64,000 nt of DNA, taken from positions 26,465 through 90,464 of the forward strand of contig JAJJLU010003470.1 of assembly GCA_023807065.1 (NCBI GenBank), in the 5' to 3' direction. The position numbers and the translations under genes were made by a program. Shown in pieces: positions 49,701 through 59,517 of this stretch. The number at the start of each line of letters is the position of its first letter. Within the stretch, counting starts at the first letter, position 1. This DNA comes from Isotricha intestinalis (taxonomy: Eukaryota; Ciliophora; Litostomatea; Vestibuliferida; Isotrichidae). The notes below the pieces were generated by a model. It was given only the letters and a program-made list of their open reading frames with translations, was not told the origin of the DNA and ran no database searches.

Positions 49701-51975
49701 TGTCAATTTCTTCAATTAATTGTTCTTTTATATTGGCAATAATATTTTTAAATTGTTTTTGTTTTAAAATATCAAAAGAAGTCATTCTTATAAAGAACCA
49801 AGAATGCTTTAATAATGATATTAAACTTATACATAATTCTTTATTATATATTATTTCAGAATATTTTTTATAAAAATTATCTATTTTTTCATTTTTAATA
49901 TATGATAAATTTTCTATTAATTCACAAAAATATTTTAATAAATCTAAATAAGTTTGTAAATTTTCAACTGGTCTATCATATATATTATCATTAAGAAAAT
50001 TTAAAAGTTTAATATAATTATTTAAAGAATTATCAATATATATTTCATCATATTTTTTCTTTGTTAACATTTTACTTATTTTATTAAAATATCCTTCAAA
50101 ATAAACTTTTAATGATTTAAGAAGACCACTTTTATATTCTGCATTTTCAGATTTTAAATTATATTTTATAATTTTATAAACAATTGGAAATATTTCATTT
50201 TTTTCATCAAATTCATTTATAAATTCCATTATTTCAAGAGTTAAATATTCATTATTTGTTATTGATATTTTTTTAATATTATCAATTGTGAGTTGTAAAT
50301 CAATATTAATTTTAGAATATGAAACATGAATAATATTATCTTTTATAAATAAAAATTTTTTATGATTTCTATATGGTCTTAATAAAGCAAAAAATATTCC
50401 AAATGAACTATCAATATTTTTATTATTAAATAATTCTTTATATGCCTCTTGAATTATTAATATATAATAAATAGGATTATTTTTTTCTATACTTACAAAA
50501 AAACTATTAAATAATCTTAAATATTTTATTGATATTTTTTTTAAATATGATAAAATATAAATTGGATATGAATTGATAAATAATGTATTATCTTTATCAT
50601 TTTTTTTACAAAAATCAAAAAAAATTTTTGTATATTCATTTATCAATTGAATATCTTTTTTATCATATGGATATGATAAAATATATTGTAAATATTTTTT
50701 CCTTGTTTCAAAATTGTTATTTGATAAATATTGAAATAAATTTCCTTCATTAAATAAAGGTTTTATTTTATTATTTATTATTTTAAGGAAATAATTATCA
50801 ATATATTGATTAATTTCTTTTTGAAAGTCAAATTTAGTATATAATAAATTTAAAATAGAAAAAAAATTATCTTCAATAAAACCAAAATTTTCTTTATCTT
50901 TTTCAATTTTAATAATAAATTGATAAATTGTTTTATTTTCTTCAAGAAATTTTTTTAATTCTATTTCATTTTCTTTATTTGATAAAGCTTTTGAAAAAGC
51001 AATTAAAAACATATCATTTATTATTATTGAATATTTACCATTTGTATCATGAGAAATAAATAATATATAAAAATCTAATAAACTTAAATCTTTTTTTTCT
51101 TCTTTTAATTTTAATACTTTATCTTTTATAAATTTATTTAGGAAAAATAATTTTTCTTCTTTTAAACAATTTAAATTATCATATTTACAATTATTAAAAT
51201 ATCCTTTCATATAAATAAATAAAACTTCATAATATTCATATTGAGAAAATTTTGATAAAAATTCAAAACATTTTTTATTAAATTCTTCATTATTTATTTT
51301 TAAAATTAAATTAAAAAGAAAATTAGATAATATAAAAATCATATCTTTTGTTTTTTTTGTATATGTAATTATATTTAAATTTAAATCATTATATATAATA
51401 TCTTTTAATTGAATTAATAAATTTTGTTCTACCTCTGAAAATGAATTTATAAGATTATAAAAGCAATTAAAGAAAAAAGAAATTATCATTCCAATATCAT
51501 CATTTAAATTGTTTAATAATATATTTGTTTCTCCTTTAAGAACAATATTTGAAAATATTTCTAAAAATTTTTTCTTTAAATCTTCTTTCAATTGTTTTTT
51601 AGAAATATCATATAAATTATTTATCATTAAAACTTTATATTTTAAATTTATTACTTCTTTACTTAATAAATCTATATTAATAAATCCAAAAAATTTAATT
51701 AGAATTTCATTAAAATCATTAATTTTCTTTTTAAATATTACAGATAAATCATTTTTAAATTCTCTATGAATATCTAAAACATAAAGTAAAACACAACAAT
51801 ATAGTAATTTTTCTTTTTCATTATTATCTATTTTTTCATTTTCTAAAGAAAGAAATTTTTTAAAATTTTCTTTTTTACAAGTAATATTATCATTAAGTAT
51901 TATATTAGTAATCATTGTAATAATCTCATCAGATAATTTAACAGTATTTTTAAAATAAGATAAGAAAGAATCCAT
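46762..51975 (-). CDS. THADA: THADA/Trm732 homologue (tRNA methylation cofactor)
   Basis: This 1737-residue helical-repeat protein is close to the length of human THADA (about 1950) and its yeast counterpart Trm732. That family partners the 2'-O-methyltransferase FTSJ1/Trm7 to modify nucleotide 32 of the tRNA anticodon loop. The core (DUF2428-like) region is at about residues 960-1180. The hallmark R-R-S-A-G-I-P-F is at 1056-1063, followed by a V-H-C-L-H-I-L-R-I-I-S-D-D-T segment and W-T-I-K-N-A-C-M-L-M-F-S-R, matching the THADA pattern of N-x-L-R-x-L-F-R-D and W-x-V-R-N-x-x-x-L-L-F-x-x-L. The rest is armadillo/HEAT-like helix pairs. There are no membrane segments. The presence of Trm7 elsewhere in the genome is predicted. 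Confidence 0.88.
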   Translation of the reverse strand: MDSFLSYFKNTVKLSDEIITMITNIILNDNITCKKENFKKFLSLENEKIDNNEKEKLLYCCVLLYVLDIHREFKNDLSVIFKKKINDFNEILIKFFGFINIDLLSKEVINLKYKVLMINNLYDISKKQLKEDLKKKFLEIFSNIVLKGETNILLNNLNDDIGMIISFFFNCFYNLINSFSEVEQNLLIQLKDIIYNDLNLNIITYTKKTKDMIFILSNFLFNLILKINNEEFNKKCFEFLSKFSQYEYYEVLFIYMKGYFNNCKYDNLNCLKEEKLFFLNKFIKDKVLKLKEEKKDLSLLDFYILFISHDTNGKYSIIINDMFLIAFSKALSNKENEIELKKFLEENKTIYQFIIKIEKDKENFGFIEDNFFSILNLLYTKFDFQKEINQYIDNYFLKIINNKIKPLFNEGNLFQYLSNNNFETRKKYLQYILSYPYDKKDIQLINEYTKIFFDFCKKNDKDNTLFINSYPIYILSYLKKISIKYLRLFNSFFVSIEKNNPIYYILIIQEAYKELFNNKNIDSSFGIFFALLRPYRNHKKFLFIKDNIIHVSYSKINIDLQLTIDNIKKISITNNEYLTLEIMEFINEFDEKNEIFPIVYKIIKYNLKSENAEYKSGLLKSLKVYFEGYFNKISKMLTKKKYDEIYIDNSLNNYIKLLNFLNDNIYDRPVENLQTYLDLLKYFCELIENLSYIKNEKIDNFYKKYSEIIYNKELCISLISLLKHSWFFIRMTSFDILKQKQFKNIIANIKEQLIEEIDKYAFSLRIMDAEGSAYLFMLLIYHLGYDFLNETMSKIFNNKIEENLNDNNNNIINLTIINFQKIINNKLNEYINCLNNNSNKDFQKSPFDIKNKSIHTYYIFLKNILDLEKSNIIINSTEEKKTISNETTLSLLFSLSHEIINLNTKFLSFLINNGVSEFSLENNELESNENIPDHEDKILISLWNTSKFSLNTLGLIYDIFYSNYPIIYSSLNKRENSFETYFLKPLSNSLNEIIPILITSKHMGVVKAMNENLLKISILLNKSNDPYISYREICKNKIIDFISNQLTNHVISSTLRRSAGIPFLIVSLIKSYISPSYSNNYIIDLLKFAIDNLLDNFNKYQNDKIDASVHCLHILRIISDDTLIKPFVRNFYNDIIMKIIDGLESENWTIKNACMLMFSRVIKNNFLMQNEIEMQRVLPTFCEYFIDKNNFYNIIIFILEKNINNGNKLNDCLLLFVTFFTKFRSAKPNDYENINGNKVIQLLFNMDKKDNKLFRKLLCCAILKLYGGNYKKLIFDVNEKLNNIDYKYLEEYNNKIDFYYNVINEIVKNKEIEENEKVNLVNKYKERIKGNINFFALSKFIQLIKKINSLSENELKDLYDFSIIGFNYEEKKIDLEKLFIQLNINSRKFSYFKFIKHSINFFLKKLDYNLIYGDNFIQYFNNKKLEEFILYLFKNFSNKLDILIINPIKNLQLNKYSVNISSRISVFLSEKNNLSKISKEDKQLIFTQLINIMKENKEKTKLLNKAFILLPLLIEDSYKEINEVLDLIYSYSLAENLDKLRIGAILAFEHIIYSFSLKDEKIDNYKILLISFLLMNDEFPAIRKKACDIFIEYNNKIKVINKDFKYSYTNEYLTKKLLIQGNINLDYYNNFINYIENTNFYFRRNILDTKVFYYEPDNRYIDNIESKLYILRNKIRNKINEDKKESNTKLKIMTVLEEFAECIKNNTFEIYNNSNGIDDKYIFKNQIRKIIYKDIIK

Positions 51976-52175
51976 TAAATAAAAATTTAAATAAAAAATA
52001 AACTAATATTTTGGATAATAAAATATAATTAAACAATAAAAATAAATAATCAATTATTTTCATAAAAGTTAATAAAACAATATAAAAAACAAAAACAAAA
52101 AAAATTTTTTAATTTCACATCTTACAATAAATTTAAATATTATTTTCTATTAAATAAATTTAAGATTATTATCAT
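51976..52175. other. AT-rich spacer
   Basis: This 200-bp interval lies between two co-directional minus-strand genes and presumably carries the THADA promoter. It is A/T only, with no structure recognised. Confidence 0.4.
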
Positions 52176-53033
52176 TTATAACATTGCTAATTTTATTTTT
52201 TTAATAATATTTACATTTTTATTATTACTTCTATTAGATAACATATCTGATAAATCTGGATTATTTTTTTTTTTTATCAAACGACTGACATCTTTATAAC
52301 TTTTAGGTTCAAATAAATATTCATTAGACATAATTAAATTTGTAGAAGATTTTTTTGTTGTAAATTCTCTTCCTGTTCTTTTAGAAATATTAAAATCAGA
52401 TAAATTAACATCATTAATTAAATAACTTAAATGAATTTGTAATTTATCATTTTTTAATTTTACTAAATTTGTTCCATATTGTGTTTTCATTTTAATATTA
52501 TGAATTCCAAATATTGTTTGTCTTATTAATTTATTTCTTGAATTTAAAGGATTATCTTCTTCAAAATTTGATTCACTTCTATTTTTCTCTATTGTTAATT
52601 TGTTTATTATTTTTTGATGGCTTAATGAATATAATTTTTTTTTCTCTTTTGAAAGTGAATTTGAGTGACTTAAATCTAAGAAATTTATTTTTGTTTTTAA
52701 ATTTAAAAATTTGTAATTTTTTGGATTTTCAGGATATTTCATTAATTTCATTTTAGAAGTAAAAATTCTTTTATTACTATATGTTTCTATTGTTTTTTTT
52801 TCTTTAGATTTTTTTTGTTTACTTAAAGTCAATTCTTTTAAATATTTATTTTTCATTAATGATTTTATTTTGTCATTTGAATTTAATAATCTATTTTCTT
52901 TATTGTTTGAAAGAATAAAAGGATGAATCTCTTTAATATTATTTTGATGCAAAATTTTTAATTTTTTGATATTATATCTACTTTTAAAATTTGTTCTATT
53001 AATCTTATTGTTTTTCGATAAATAATATTCCAT
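52176..53033 (-). CDS. Basic Ser/Lys-rich hypothetical protein
   Basis: This is 285 residues, strongly basic, with Lys, Asn, Ser and Leu dominating. No folded domain is obvious. A basic stretch K-K-Y-L-K-E-L-T-L-S-K-Q-K-K near 63-78 and a C-terminal N-I-I-K-K-I-K-L-A-M-L amphipathic helix may bind membrane, nucleic acid or microtubules. It diverges from eIF3c with 131 bp between starts. Function is unknown. Confidence 0.65.
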   Translation of the reverse strand: MEYYLSKNNKINRTNFKSRYNIKKLKILHQNNIKEIHPFILSNNKENRLLNSNDKIKSLMKNKYLKELTLSKQKKSKEKKTIETYSNKRIFTSKMKLMKYPENPKNYKFLNLKTKINFLDLSHSNSLSKEKKKLYSLSHQKIINKLTIEKNRSESNFEEDNPLNSRNKLIRQTIFGIHNIKMKTQYGTNLVKLKNDKLQIHLSYLINDVNLSDFNISKRTGREFTTKKSSTNLIMSNEYLFEPKSYKDVSRLIKKKNNPDLSDMLSNRSNNKNVNIIKKIKLAML

Positions 53034-53164
53034 TTATAAGTTAATAAAAATCTAATTTTACTCTTAAAAAAATTAAAAAAATAAAAAATTAAAAAAAAAA
53101 AATAAAAAGACTGAAAAAAACTATTTAAAAAAATAATTATTTAAAAAATATCTAAACCAAAGAA
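53034..53164. promoter_or_regulatory. Shared 131-bp divergent promoter region
   Basis: It separates the basic hypothetical gene (minus) and eIF3c (plus). Long A-runs near 53085-53105 and at the eIF3c leader dominate. No operator is recognised. Confidence 0.45.
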
Positions 53165-55546
53165 ATGAATTGGGAAGAAGAAGATGAAAGTAATGAACAA
53201 AGTGGCGAAGAACCAGAAAAGAAAGAAGAAAGTCAAAACGACTCAGACTCTGATGATCAAAGACGTCGAGTAAGGACTCCAAAGCAGAAGCTAAAAGATT
53301 TAATAAAAGAAAATTATCACAGTATAAAAAATTCCATTTCAAAAAATGACTTTTCTAAAAATAACTATACTACAATTTATGAAAAATTAGAAAATACTTT
53401 AAAAAACACAGAAAAAATTTTATCAACATTTCCAAAAGAAGAAATTCCTATTTTTTTTTTAGAATTATTAACTTTAGCAGAAGAGAGTATAAATATATCA
53501 AAAGAAGATCAAAAAAATTTAAAGAAAGAAATGAATACATCTTTAAATAATATAAAGAAAATTTTAATAAAACATAAAAAATTAGAAAATTTAATAAAAG
53601 AATATAAATTAAAAAGACCAAATGAAGAAGAATTAAAAAAAGAAGAATTAGAAGATGAAGAAGAAGAAAAAGAAAATGAAAAAAGTGATGAAAGTGAAAG
53701 TGAAGAAGTTGTTGATATAATAAAATTAATGAAATTAGATGAAAATAAAACTCCTGCTGAAAGAAGGTTAAAATGGGTTAAAAAAGAAAAGAAAATTGTT
53801 GAGAAAAAAGATAAAGAAGAAAAAGATGAAAAAAAAAAGAAAGTGATTTCTACTAAAAGTAAATTTTATGATGAAAATGAAAGTGAAAATATTAAAAAAG
53901 TAGAAGAAGAAAAAATTACTGAAGAACAAATAATAAGAGAATATAATGAAATGTATGACCAAAGAGGACAAAGTAAAAGTCCAATTGAAAATTCTTCTAG
54001 ATTACTTTATTTATTTACTAAAACTGAAAATCTTTTTTTGAAAATTAAATTATTATCTCTTTCTAATTTAATTGTTTTTGATTCTAATCCAGGACAATTA
54101 AATTCTATAAGTTTAGATTTATGGGATAAAATTTATAATAATACTTTAATTTTACTTCAATTATATGATGAATTAATTTTAAGTAAAAATGATAAAAATA
54201 ATAAAGATATTGAAAATATTGTTTCTTCTTTACAAAATGACATTACTTTTATTATTGAAAAATTAGAAAATGAATTATATAAATTACTTCAATTTACTGA
54301 TAATAATTCTATTGATTATATTAGTGTTATTAAAAATGAATGTTATTTTCTTTCTATTTGTAAAAAACTTGAAATTTTTTACCAAAGTTTAAATAATAAA
54401 AATGCCATTGCTAAAATTTATTTATTAGTCATTTTACATTTATATTATAAAAATGAAGATATGATAAAAAAAACAATAAAGAAATTAAACATTAAAATAA
54501 ATGAAGACGATTATCTTCAAAAAATGTTAAATTCAGATTCAAAAGAATATTTTAAATCATTATGTAATGAAATATATCAATATTTAGATGAAAAAAATAA
54601 AGTAAAAGCAATGTTATGTAATGTATATTATTTATGCATAAAAAATAACTTTGAAGAAGCAAAATCACTTTTTAATTCATCATATTCATATGAAATAATA
54701 TCAATATTTAAGGATGAGCAATTAAAAACTTTATTTAATAGAACTTTTGCTCAATTAGGTTTATGTGCTTTTAGAAATGGAAAATTAAATGAAAGTTTAT
54801 TATATCTTCAACCTTTATGTTCAAATGGAACAACAAAATTAAAAGAATATTTAAGTCAATCATACAATAAAGAAAATGAGAAAAATATATTATTTGATAA
54901 AGATGATAAAAAACGATCAATTCCTCATTTAATGTTAATTAATGTTGATGAAGTAGAATGTGTTTTTTATTTATCTTCAATGATATGTGATATAACAAAT
55001 ATATTATTAAATAAATTAGGTACTTCTAGAAATATAAAATCTTTTGGAAATTTTTTTAGTAAAATGCTTATTAATTATGAAAAACAAATTTTTAATGGTC
55101 CTCCTGAATCTAATAAAGAAAGAGTTCTTTGTTGTAGTCAATTTATTATTAAAGGTGATTGGAAAAATTGTTTAAAAGGAATTAATAATATTAAATTATT
55201 TAATAAATATTCTTATGTTAAAAATATGATTAGTGAAAAGGTTAAAAAAATAGCTTTGAAATGTTTTTTAATTTTCTATCAGAAAGAATATAAAAATATT
55301 AAACTAAGTTTATTAGAAAAAAGATTCGAGTTAAATGAAGAAGAAATTAGGAAAATTATTAATGATATGATTTTAGATGGAGAATTAAAAGCGAAATGGA
55401 GAAAAAATATTTTGAAAATGATTTCTGATGATAGAGATACTGCAAATATGATGAAAAAATTAGTTAATAATGTTGAAGTTATTTCCAGACAAAATTTAGA
55501 ATTATTACAAGCTTCTGTTTTAAGAAATTTAAATGAAGACAATTAA
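53165..55546 (+). CDS. EIF3C: Translation initiation factor eIF3 subunit c
   Basis: This is a 793-residue core subunit of the eIF3 complex, which binds the 40S subunit and other initiation factors. The N-terminus is acidic (residues 3-32) with R-R-R-V-R-T-P-K-Q-K-L, the usual entry to the eIF3c N-terminal region. A highly charged Lys/Glu linker lies at about 155-250, as in other eIF3c proteins. From about 260 on there is a PCI-type helical-repeat region (the M-Y-D-Q-R-G-Q motif is at about 262-268). A winged-helix end is at about 680-750 (S-L-L-E-K-R-F-E-L-N-E-E-E-I-R-K-I-I). Shorter than human eIF3c (913) mainly in the acidic linker. It ends in TAA. Confidence 0.93.
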   Translation: MNWEEEDESNEQSGEEPEKKEESQNDSDSDDQRRRVRTPKQKLKDLIKENYHSIKNSISKNDFSKNNYTTIYEKLENTLKNTEKILSTFPKEEIPIFFLELLTLAEESINISKEDQKNLKKEMNTSLNNIKKILIKHKKLENLIKEYKLKRPNEEELKKEELEDEEEEKENEKSDESESEEVVDIIKLMKLDENKTPAERRLKWVKKEKKIVEKKDKEEKDEKKKKVISTKSKFYDENESENIKKVEEEKITEEQIIREYNEMYDQRGQSKSPIENSSRLLYLFTKTENLFLKIKLLSLSNLIVFDSNPGQLNSISLDLWDKIYNNTLILLQLYDELILSKNDKNNKDIENIVSSLQNDITFIIEKLENELYKLLQFTDNNSIDYISVIKNECYFLSICKKLEIFYQSLNNKNAIAKIYLLVILHLYYKNEDMIKKTIKKLNIKINEDDYLQKMLNSDSKEYFKSLCNEIYQYLDEKNKVKAMLCNVYYLCIKNNFEEAKSLFNSSYSYEIISIFKDEQLKTLFNRTFAQLGLCAFRNGKLNESLLYLQPLCSNGTTKLKEYLSQSYNKENEKNILFDKDDKKRSIPHLMLINVDEVECVFYLSSMICDITNILLNKLGTSRNIKSFGNFFSKMLINYEKQIFNGPPESNKERVLCCSQFIIKGDWKNCLKGINNIKLFNKYSYVKNMISEKVKKIALKCFLIFYQKEYKNIKLSLLEKRFELNEEEIRKIINDMILDGELKAKWRKNILKMISDDRDTANMMKKLVNNVEVISRQNLELLQASVLRNLNEDN

Positions 55547-55794
55547 TTAATATTTATTTTATTTTTTTAAATTAATTTAATTGTTTTAATATAAATGATT
55601 TGGTTTAACTTTTATTAATTTTTTTTAAAAATACATAATATAATAAATATCAAGAATTGAAATTGTAATATAAACAATAAATAAGTAAATATGTTTAGAA
55701 ATATAATTTTATTTTTGAAAAAACATTTCAAAAAAAAAACATAATTTAAATTACTTAAAAAAATCTGTTTAAATTATTATTATTATTAAAAACT
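55547..55794. other. AT-rich convergent spacer
   Basis: This 248-bp interval lies between the ends of eIF3c and NOMO. A/T-rich, with no RNA gene or reading frame seen. Confidence 0.4.
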
Positions 55795-58700
55795 TTACCT
55801 TCTTTTTCTTTTATCACAAACTCCAGCAATCATATCCAAAGGTTTAACCACACAAAAATCAATAACTTTAAGAGTAAAATCCCATTTTAAAATAGCACAA
55901 ATAAGTAAAAACAAGAATAAAGGAGAATAAATAGTATAATTTAGACTATCAGTATTTTTTCCTTTAACTTTAGAAATATTTAAATTAACAATTTTAACTC
56001 CATTATAAATATCTCTTTCATCACTTAAATCAACAGTAACTTCAGATATTAATCTTGAATTTTGTTCAATTTTTCCTTTTTTTTCTAAAACTTTTAAGTG
56101 ATATTTAACTTTATCTAAATTTCTAAAAACAAAAGAACAAGCATTTGAAACAGGAATAACTTTAATAATATGTTCATCATCTTCATCAGGTTTTGTTAAT
56201 TCAACATATTCATAATTAATTTTATCTAAAGGACAATTTTCTTCTTCATCAGTAAAATTTAAATAAGCTCTTATATCAATTTTTTTTGATCTTTGTAAAA
56301 CAACAAAATCAACATTAAATATATCTTCTTTTTTTAAAGTTATTGGAATTGATATTGGAAGTGCTTTTTCAATATTTGAAGTAGAAGGAATTTTTACTTT
56401 AATTAAATATGCTTCTCCTGGAATTAATCCTTTTAATCTATATTCACCATTTTTATCTATTGTTGTTTCTTGTATAATTTTTGTTTTTGTATTTATTGAT
56501 TGAACATATAATCCTTCTACTTTTTCTTTATTTAAATTATTTACTTTTCCAAAAATTGAAAAAGCAACTCTTTTTGCTTTTAATAATATTTCTATATGTT
56601 CTCCTCCTTTTATTGTTACTAATTTTTGTTGTTGATCAAATTCATATTCTTTTAATAAAGGTTTTATATAATAATCACCTGAATATAATTCTAAGAAATT
56701 AAAATATCCTTCTGCATTTGTATTATTATTTAATCTAAAACCACGATCTGCTGATGATAAACTTAGAAAAACTCCTTGCAATGGTTTTTCTTTATCATCA
56801 ATAACTTTAACTTTTAAAAAAGATAATTTTTCACATTTAAAATTAAATTGACTATTTTCACTTTGAACAATTTTATATCCTTCTTTAATAGCTTTTAATT
56901 CATATGAATCATCCATTGATAAAGGACCAATTTTATATTTTCCAAATTTATCAGTAATAGCATTTGCAACTATAACATTCTCATTTTTATTATATGCTGT
57001 TATTTCTATATCTTCCATTGCTGGAGTCACTTCTCCTTCTATTATTAATCCTGTTTTTATTAGAAATTTCATTTTATTTGCATCTTCATTACATTCTTCT
57101 TTCACATTTAAATCTTTCTTCTTTGGCATTATTAATAATGTTTCATATACTACTTTTGGTATTTTTTCTTTCTCTATTTTTGGAGTTATTATAAATTCTG
57201 TGTTTGGTTTTGTATAAAATGAAAATGATGTTTCTTTTAAATTTGATATTTTTATTTTCTGGTTTTTATATAATGATATGTTATTATTTATCATTTCTTC
57301 TATATTTAATTCAATATTTATTGATGTTATATTATTTTTTTTAAATGATTCTATTGCTTTATTATCTAATTCTATTTTACCTTGAGTTCTAAATTCTTTT
57401 GGATTTAATTCTATTACACTTGCATTATCAGTATTATATATAAATTCTTTTTCTTGGAATAAATAACATGATTTTGGAGTAATAACATATTTTCCTTCTT
57501 TAGGTAAGCAAATCTTTTCATTTTTTCTTTCAAAAATAACATTTTTATTTTCTTTAGTTTCATTATTTAACCATTGAATTTCAACATCATGTTGTGATTG
57601 ATAAAAAAGTGAATAACCATTTTGTTTAAAATCAACATTTTTAATATCAGAATTTTGAACTTTAACAATAATATCTTCATTTTCCCAACACCATTCAGGT
57701 TTAATAATAGCTAATTTATATTGTCCGCTTAAAATATTATCAAATTTAAAACTAAAATCATTTGGATTTAATTCACTCGTTTGAATTTTATCATTTTTAG
57801 TAGAAATTAACTTTATTTGAATACTTTTATCACAATTTTTAATACAATTAACTTTCCCTGAAATTCCAACTTTACTTTGATAAAAATTTGCATCCAAAAC
57901 AGGTTTATCAATAATATCAATTTTATGTTGTTCTGGTTGTAAATGTAAATCAGAATTTTTTTCATCTTGAGTTAAAACTGGAAATAATAAATAATTACCT
58001 GGTCTAACTTCAAAACAATATTTTCCAATTTGGTCAGTTATTGTTCTTCTTTCTTTTTTTGAATTAATATCTTGTAAAACAACAGTTCTTTTTGAAATAG
58101 AAAAGAAATCAGTAGCTTCAATAATAATTTTACCACATAATTTATAATCAGTAACAATAACATCTGGAATTTTATCAATATGATTTGATAAATGTATATT
58201 TGTTAAAGGTTCAAAAAACATATTATCAGCTTGAGCTTCTAAATCATAATTTCCTTGTGTCATTTTTTCTAATATATATATTCCATTATTATCTGTTATT
58301 GCTTTTATTTGACCATCTATTTTTATTGTTACTTTTGGAACTCCATTTCCTTTTCCATTTATTACTTTTCCATATATTGAAAATACTCCTCCTATAAATG
58401 CTTCTTCTATTTTGTAATCTCCGTGTTGAATATTTACTTCCTTTTTTATTGGGGTTAAATTATATGTTAAATAATCATTTTTTTTTACTGATTTTATTAT
58501 GAAATTTCCATAGGGAATATTTATAAATTGGAAATTTCCTTCTTTATCACTTTCTATTATACAAAATGGATTCATTTTATCATATATTAAATCTGGACTT
58601 TTTAAATATTTATGTTCACAATTATAATTTTTAACTAAAGTAGAATTTTTAGAATATATTAATATTAATATTTTTTCCATTGGTTCTCCATTTTCACTTT

Positions 58701-59400
58701 GAACTCTTCCTGATAATTTATATCCTTTAATAATTAAAGCTCTTTTAAAAGAATTTTCCTTATCAATTTCAACATTAAATTTAAATTCATTATATTCTTT
58801 ATCAAAAATATCTAATTTATCAACAGGTCTAATGATATATTGTTCTTTAGAAGGATATAAAGGTTTAAATTTAAAGAATCCATGTTCAACAGTTAAAGTA
58901 CTTTGTAATTTTTGATTTTTCTCATTATACAAAGCTAAATTAATATCTTTAGGACCTTCATTAGAACCAAAAGTAGAAATTTGACCATCAATGATAAAAC
59001 CTAGAAATTTAAAATTAATATCTTTAGAACAATAATCTTTTAGATTTTTCCCTTCATCCATATTAAATATATATTGTTCTGGTTCAAAACTCATTCCATA
59101 AGGACCAGAAATTTTTAATATGAAAGGATCATTTTCATAAACTGGTAAAAAATAATATCCTGATGCTGCTAAATTTGTTTGCTCTTTTAATACCATATCC
59201 ATTGTAAATGATTGAACTGTTATTTTTGAGTAATCTATTTTTTTTTTTATTTCTGGATAATTTTGATCAAATTCTAAAAATCCTCCACATATTTGAGTAT
59301 CTGTTTCTGTGTTTTGAACTTGCATTGTCTCTTCTTCGATTGTTATTTTTTCCAAATTTAAAAATAGTATAAGTTTTATCAGGAAATTTGGAATTTTCAT
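55795..59400 (-). CDS. NOMO: NOMO (nodal modulator) ER membrane protein
   Basis: This 1201-residue type I membrane protein belongs to the NOMO family. In animals NOMO works with TMEM147 and NCLN (the BOS complex) at the ER translocon for multipass proteins. Domains follow the family order: I-C-G-G-F-L near the N-terminus, G-P-Y-G-M-S-F-E-P (about 94-102), I-N-F-K-F-L-G-F-I-I-D-G-Q-I, then a series of immunoglobulin-like/carboxypeptidase-regulatory beta domains with repeating G-x-Y motifs. W-C-W-E-N-E-D-I near the middle matches human W-C-W-K-N-K-S. A weak N-terminal signal region (1-24) and a C-terminal membrane segment (about 1157-1175) with a basic cytosolic tail ending K-R-K-R-R fit an ER protein. 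Length is close to human NOMO1 (about 1222). Confidence 0.94.
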   Translation of the reverse strand: MKIPNFLIKLILFLNLEKITIEEETMQVQNTETDTQICGGFLEFDQNYPEIKKKIDYSKITVQSFTMDMVLKEQTNLAASGYYFLPVYENDPFILKISGPYGMSFEPEQYIFNMDEGKNLKDYCSKDINFKFLGFIIDGQISTFGSNEGPKDINLALYNEKNQKLQSTLTVEHGFFKFKPLYPSKEQYIIRPVDKLDIFDKEYNEFKFNVEIDKENSFKRALIIKGYKLSGRVQSENGEPMEKILILIYSKNSTLVKNYNCEHKYLKSPDLIYDKMNPFCIIESDKEGNFQFINIPYGNFIIKSVKKNDYLTYNLTPIKKEVNIQHGDYKIEEAFIGGVFSIYGKVINGKGNGVPKVTIKIDGQIKAITDNNGIYILEKMTQGNYDLEAQADNMFFEPLTNIHLSNHIDKIPDVIVTDYKLCGKIIIEATDFFSISKRTVVLQDINSKKERRTITDQIGKYCFEVRPGNYLLFPVLTQDEKNSDLHLQPEQHKIDIIDKPVLDANFYQSKVGISGKVNCIKNCDKSIQIKLISTKNDKIQTSELNPNDFSFKFDNILSGQYKLAIIKPEWCWENEDIIVKVQNSDIKNVDFKQNGYSLFYQSQHDVEIQWLNNETKENKNVIFERKNEKICLPKEGKYVITPKSCYLFQEKEFIYNTDNASVIELNPKEFRTQGKIELDNKAIESFKKNNITSINIELNIEEMINNNISLYKNQKIKISNLKETSFSFYTKPNTEFIITPKIEKEKIPKVVYETLLIMPKKKDLNVKEECNEDANKMKFLIKTGLIIEGEVTPAMEDIEITAYNKNENVIVANAITDKFGKYKIGPLSMDDSYELKAIKEGYKIVQSENSQFNFKCEKLSFLKVKVIDDKEKPLQGVFLSLSSADRGFRLNNNTNAEGYFNFLELYSGDYYIKPLLKEYEFDQQQKLVTIKGGEHIEILLKAKRVAFSIFGKVNNLNKEKVEGLYVQSINTKTKIIQETTIDKNGEYRLKGLIPGEAYLIKVKIPSTSNIEKALPISIPITLKKEDIFNVDFVVLQRSKKIDIRAYLNFTDEEENCPLDKINYEYVELTKPDEDDEHIIKVIPVSNACSFVFRNLDKVKYHLKVLEKKGKIEQNSRLISEVTVDLSDERDIYNGVKIVNLNISKVKGKNTDSLNYTIYSPLFLFLLICAILKWDFTLKVIDFCVVKPLDMIAGVCDKRKRR

Positions 59401-59517
59401 TTTTTTTATTTTTTTTTGGATTTTTTAAATGTTTTTTTAAATTTTTTTTGGTATTTAAATTAAATTTTTCTATCATTTTTCTGTTATTTTTTATTTTTTT
59501 ATTGTTCATAATTTATT
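59401..59517. promoter_or_regulatory. Shared 117-bp divergent promoter region
   Basis: It separates the NOMO start (minus) from ATG 59518 (plus). It is T-rich on the plus strand, and no distinct element is recognised. Confidence 0.45.
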
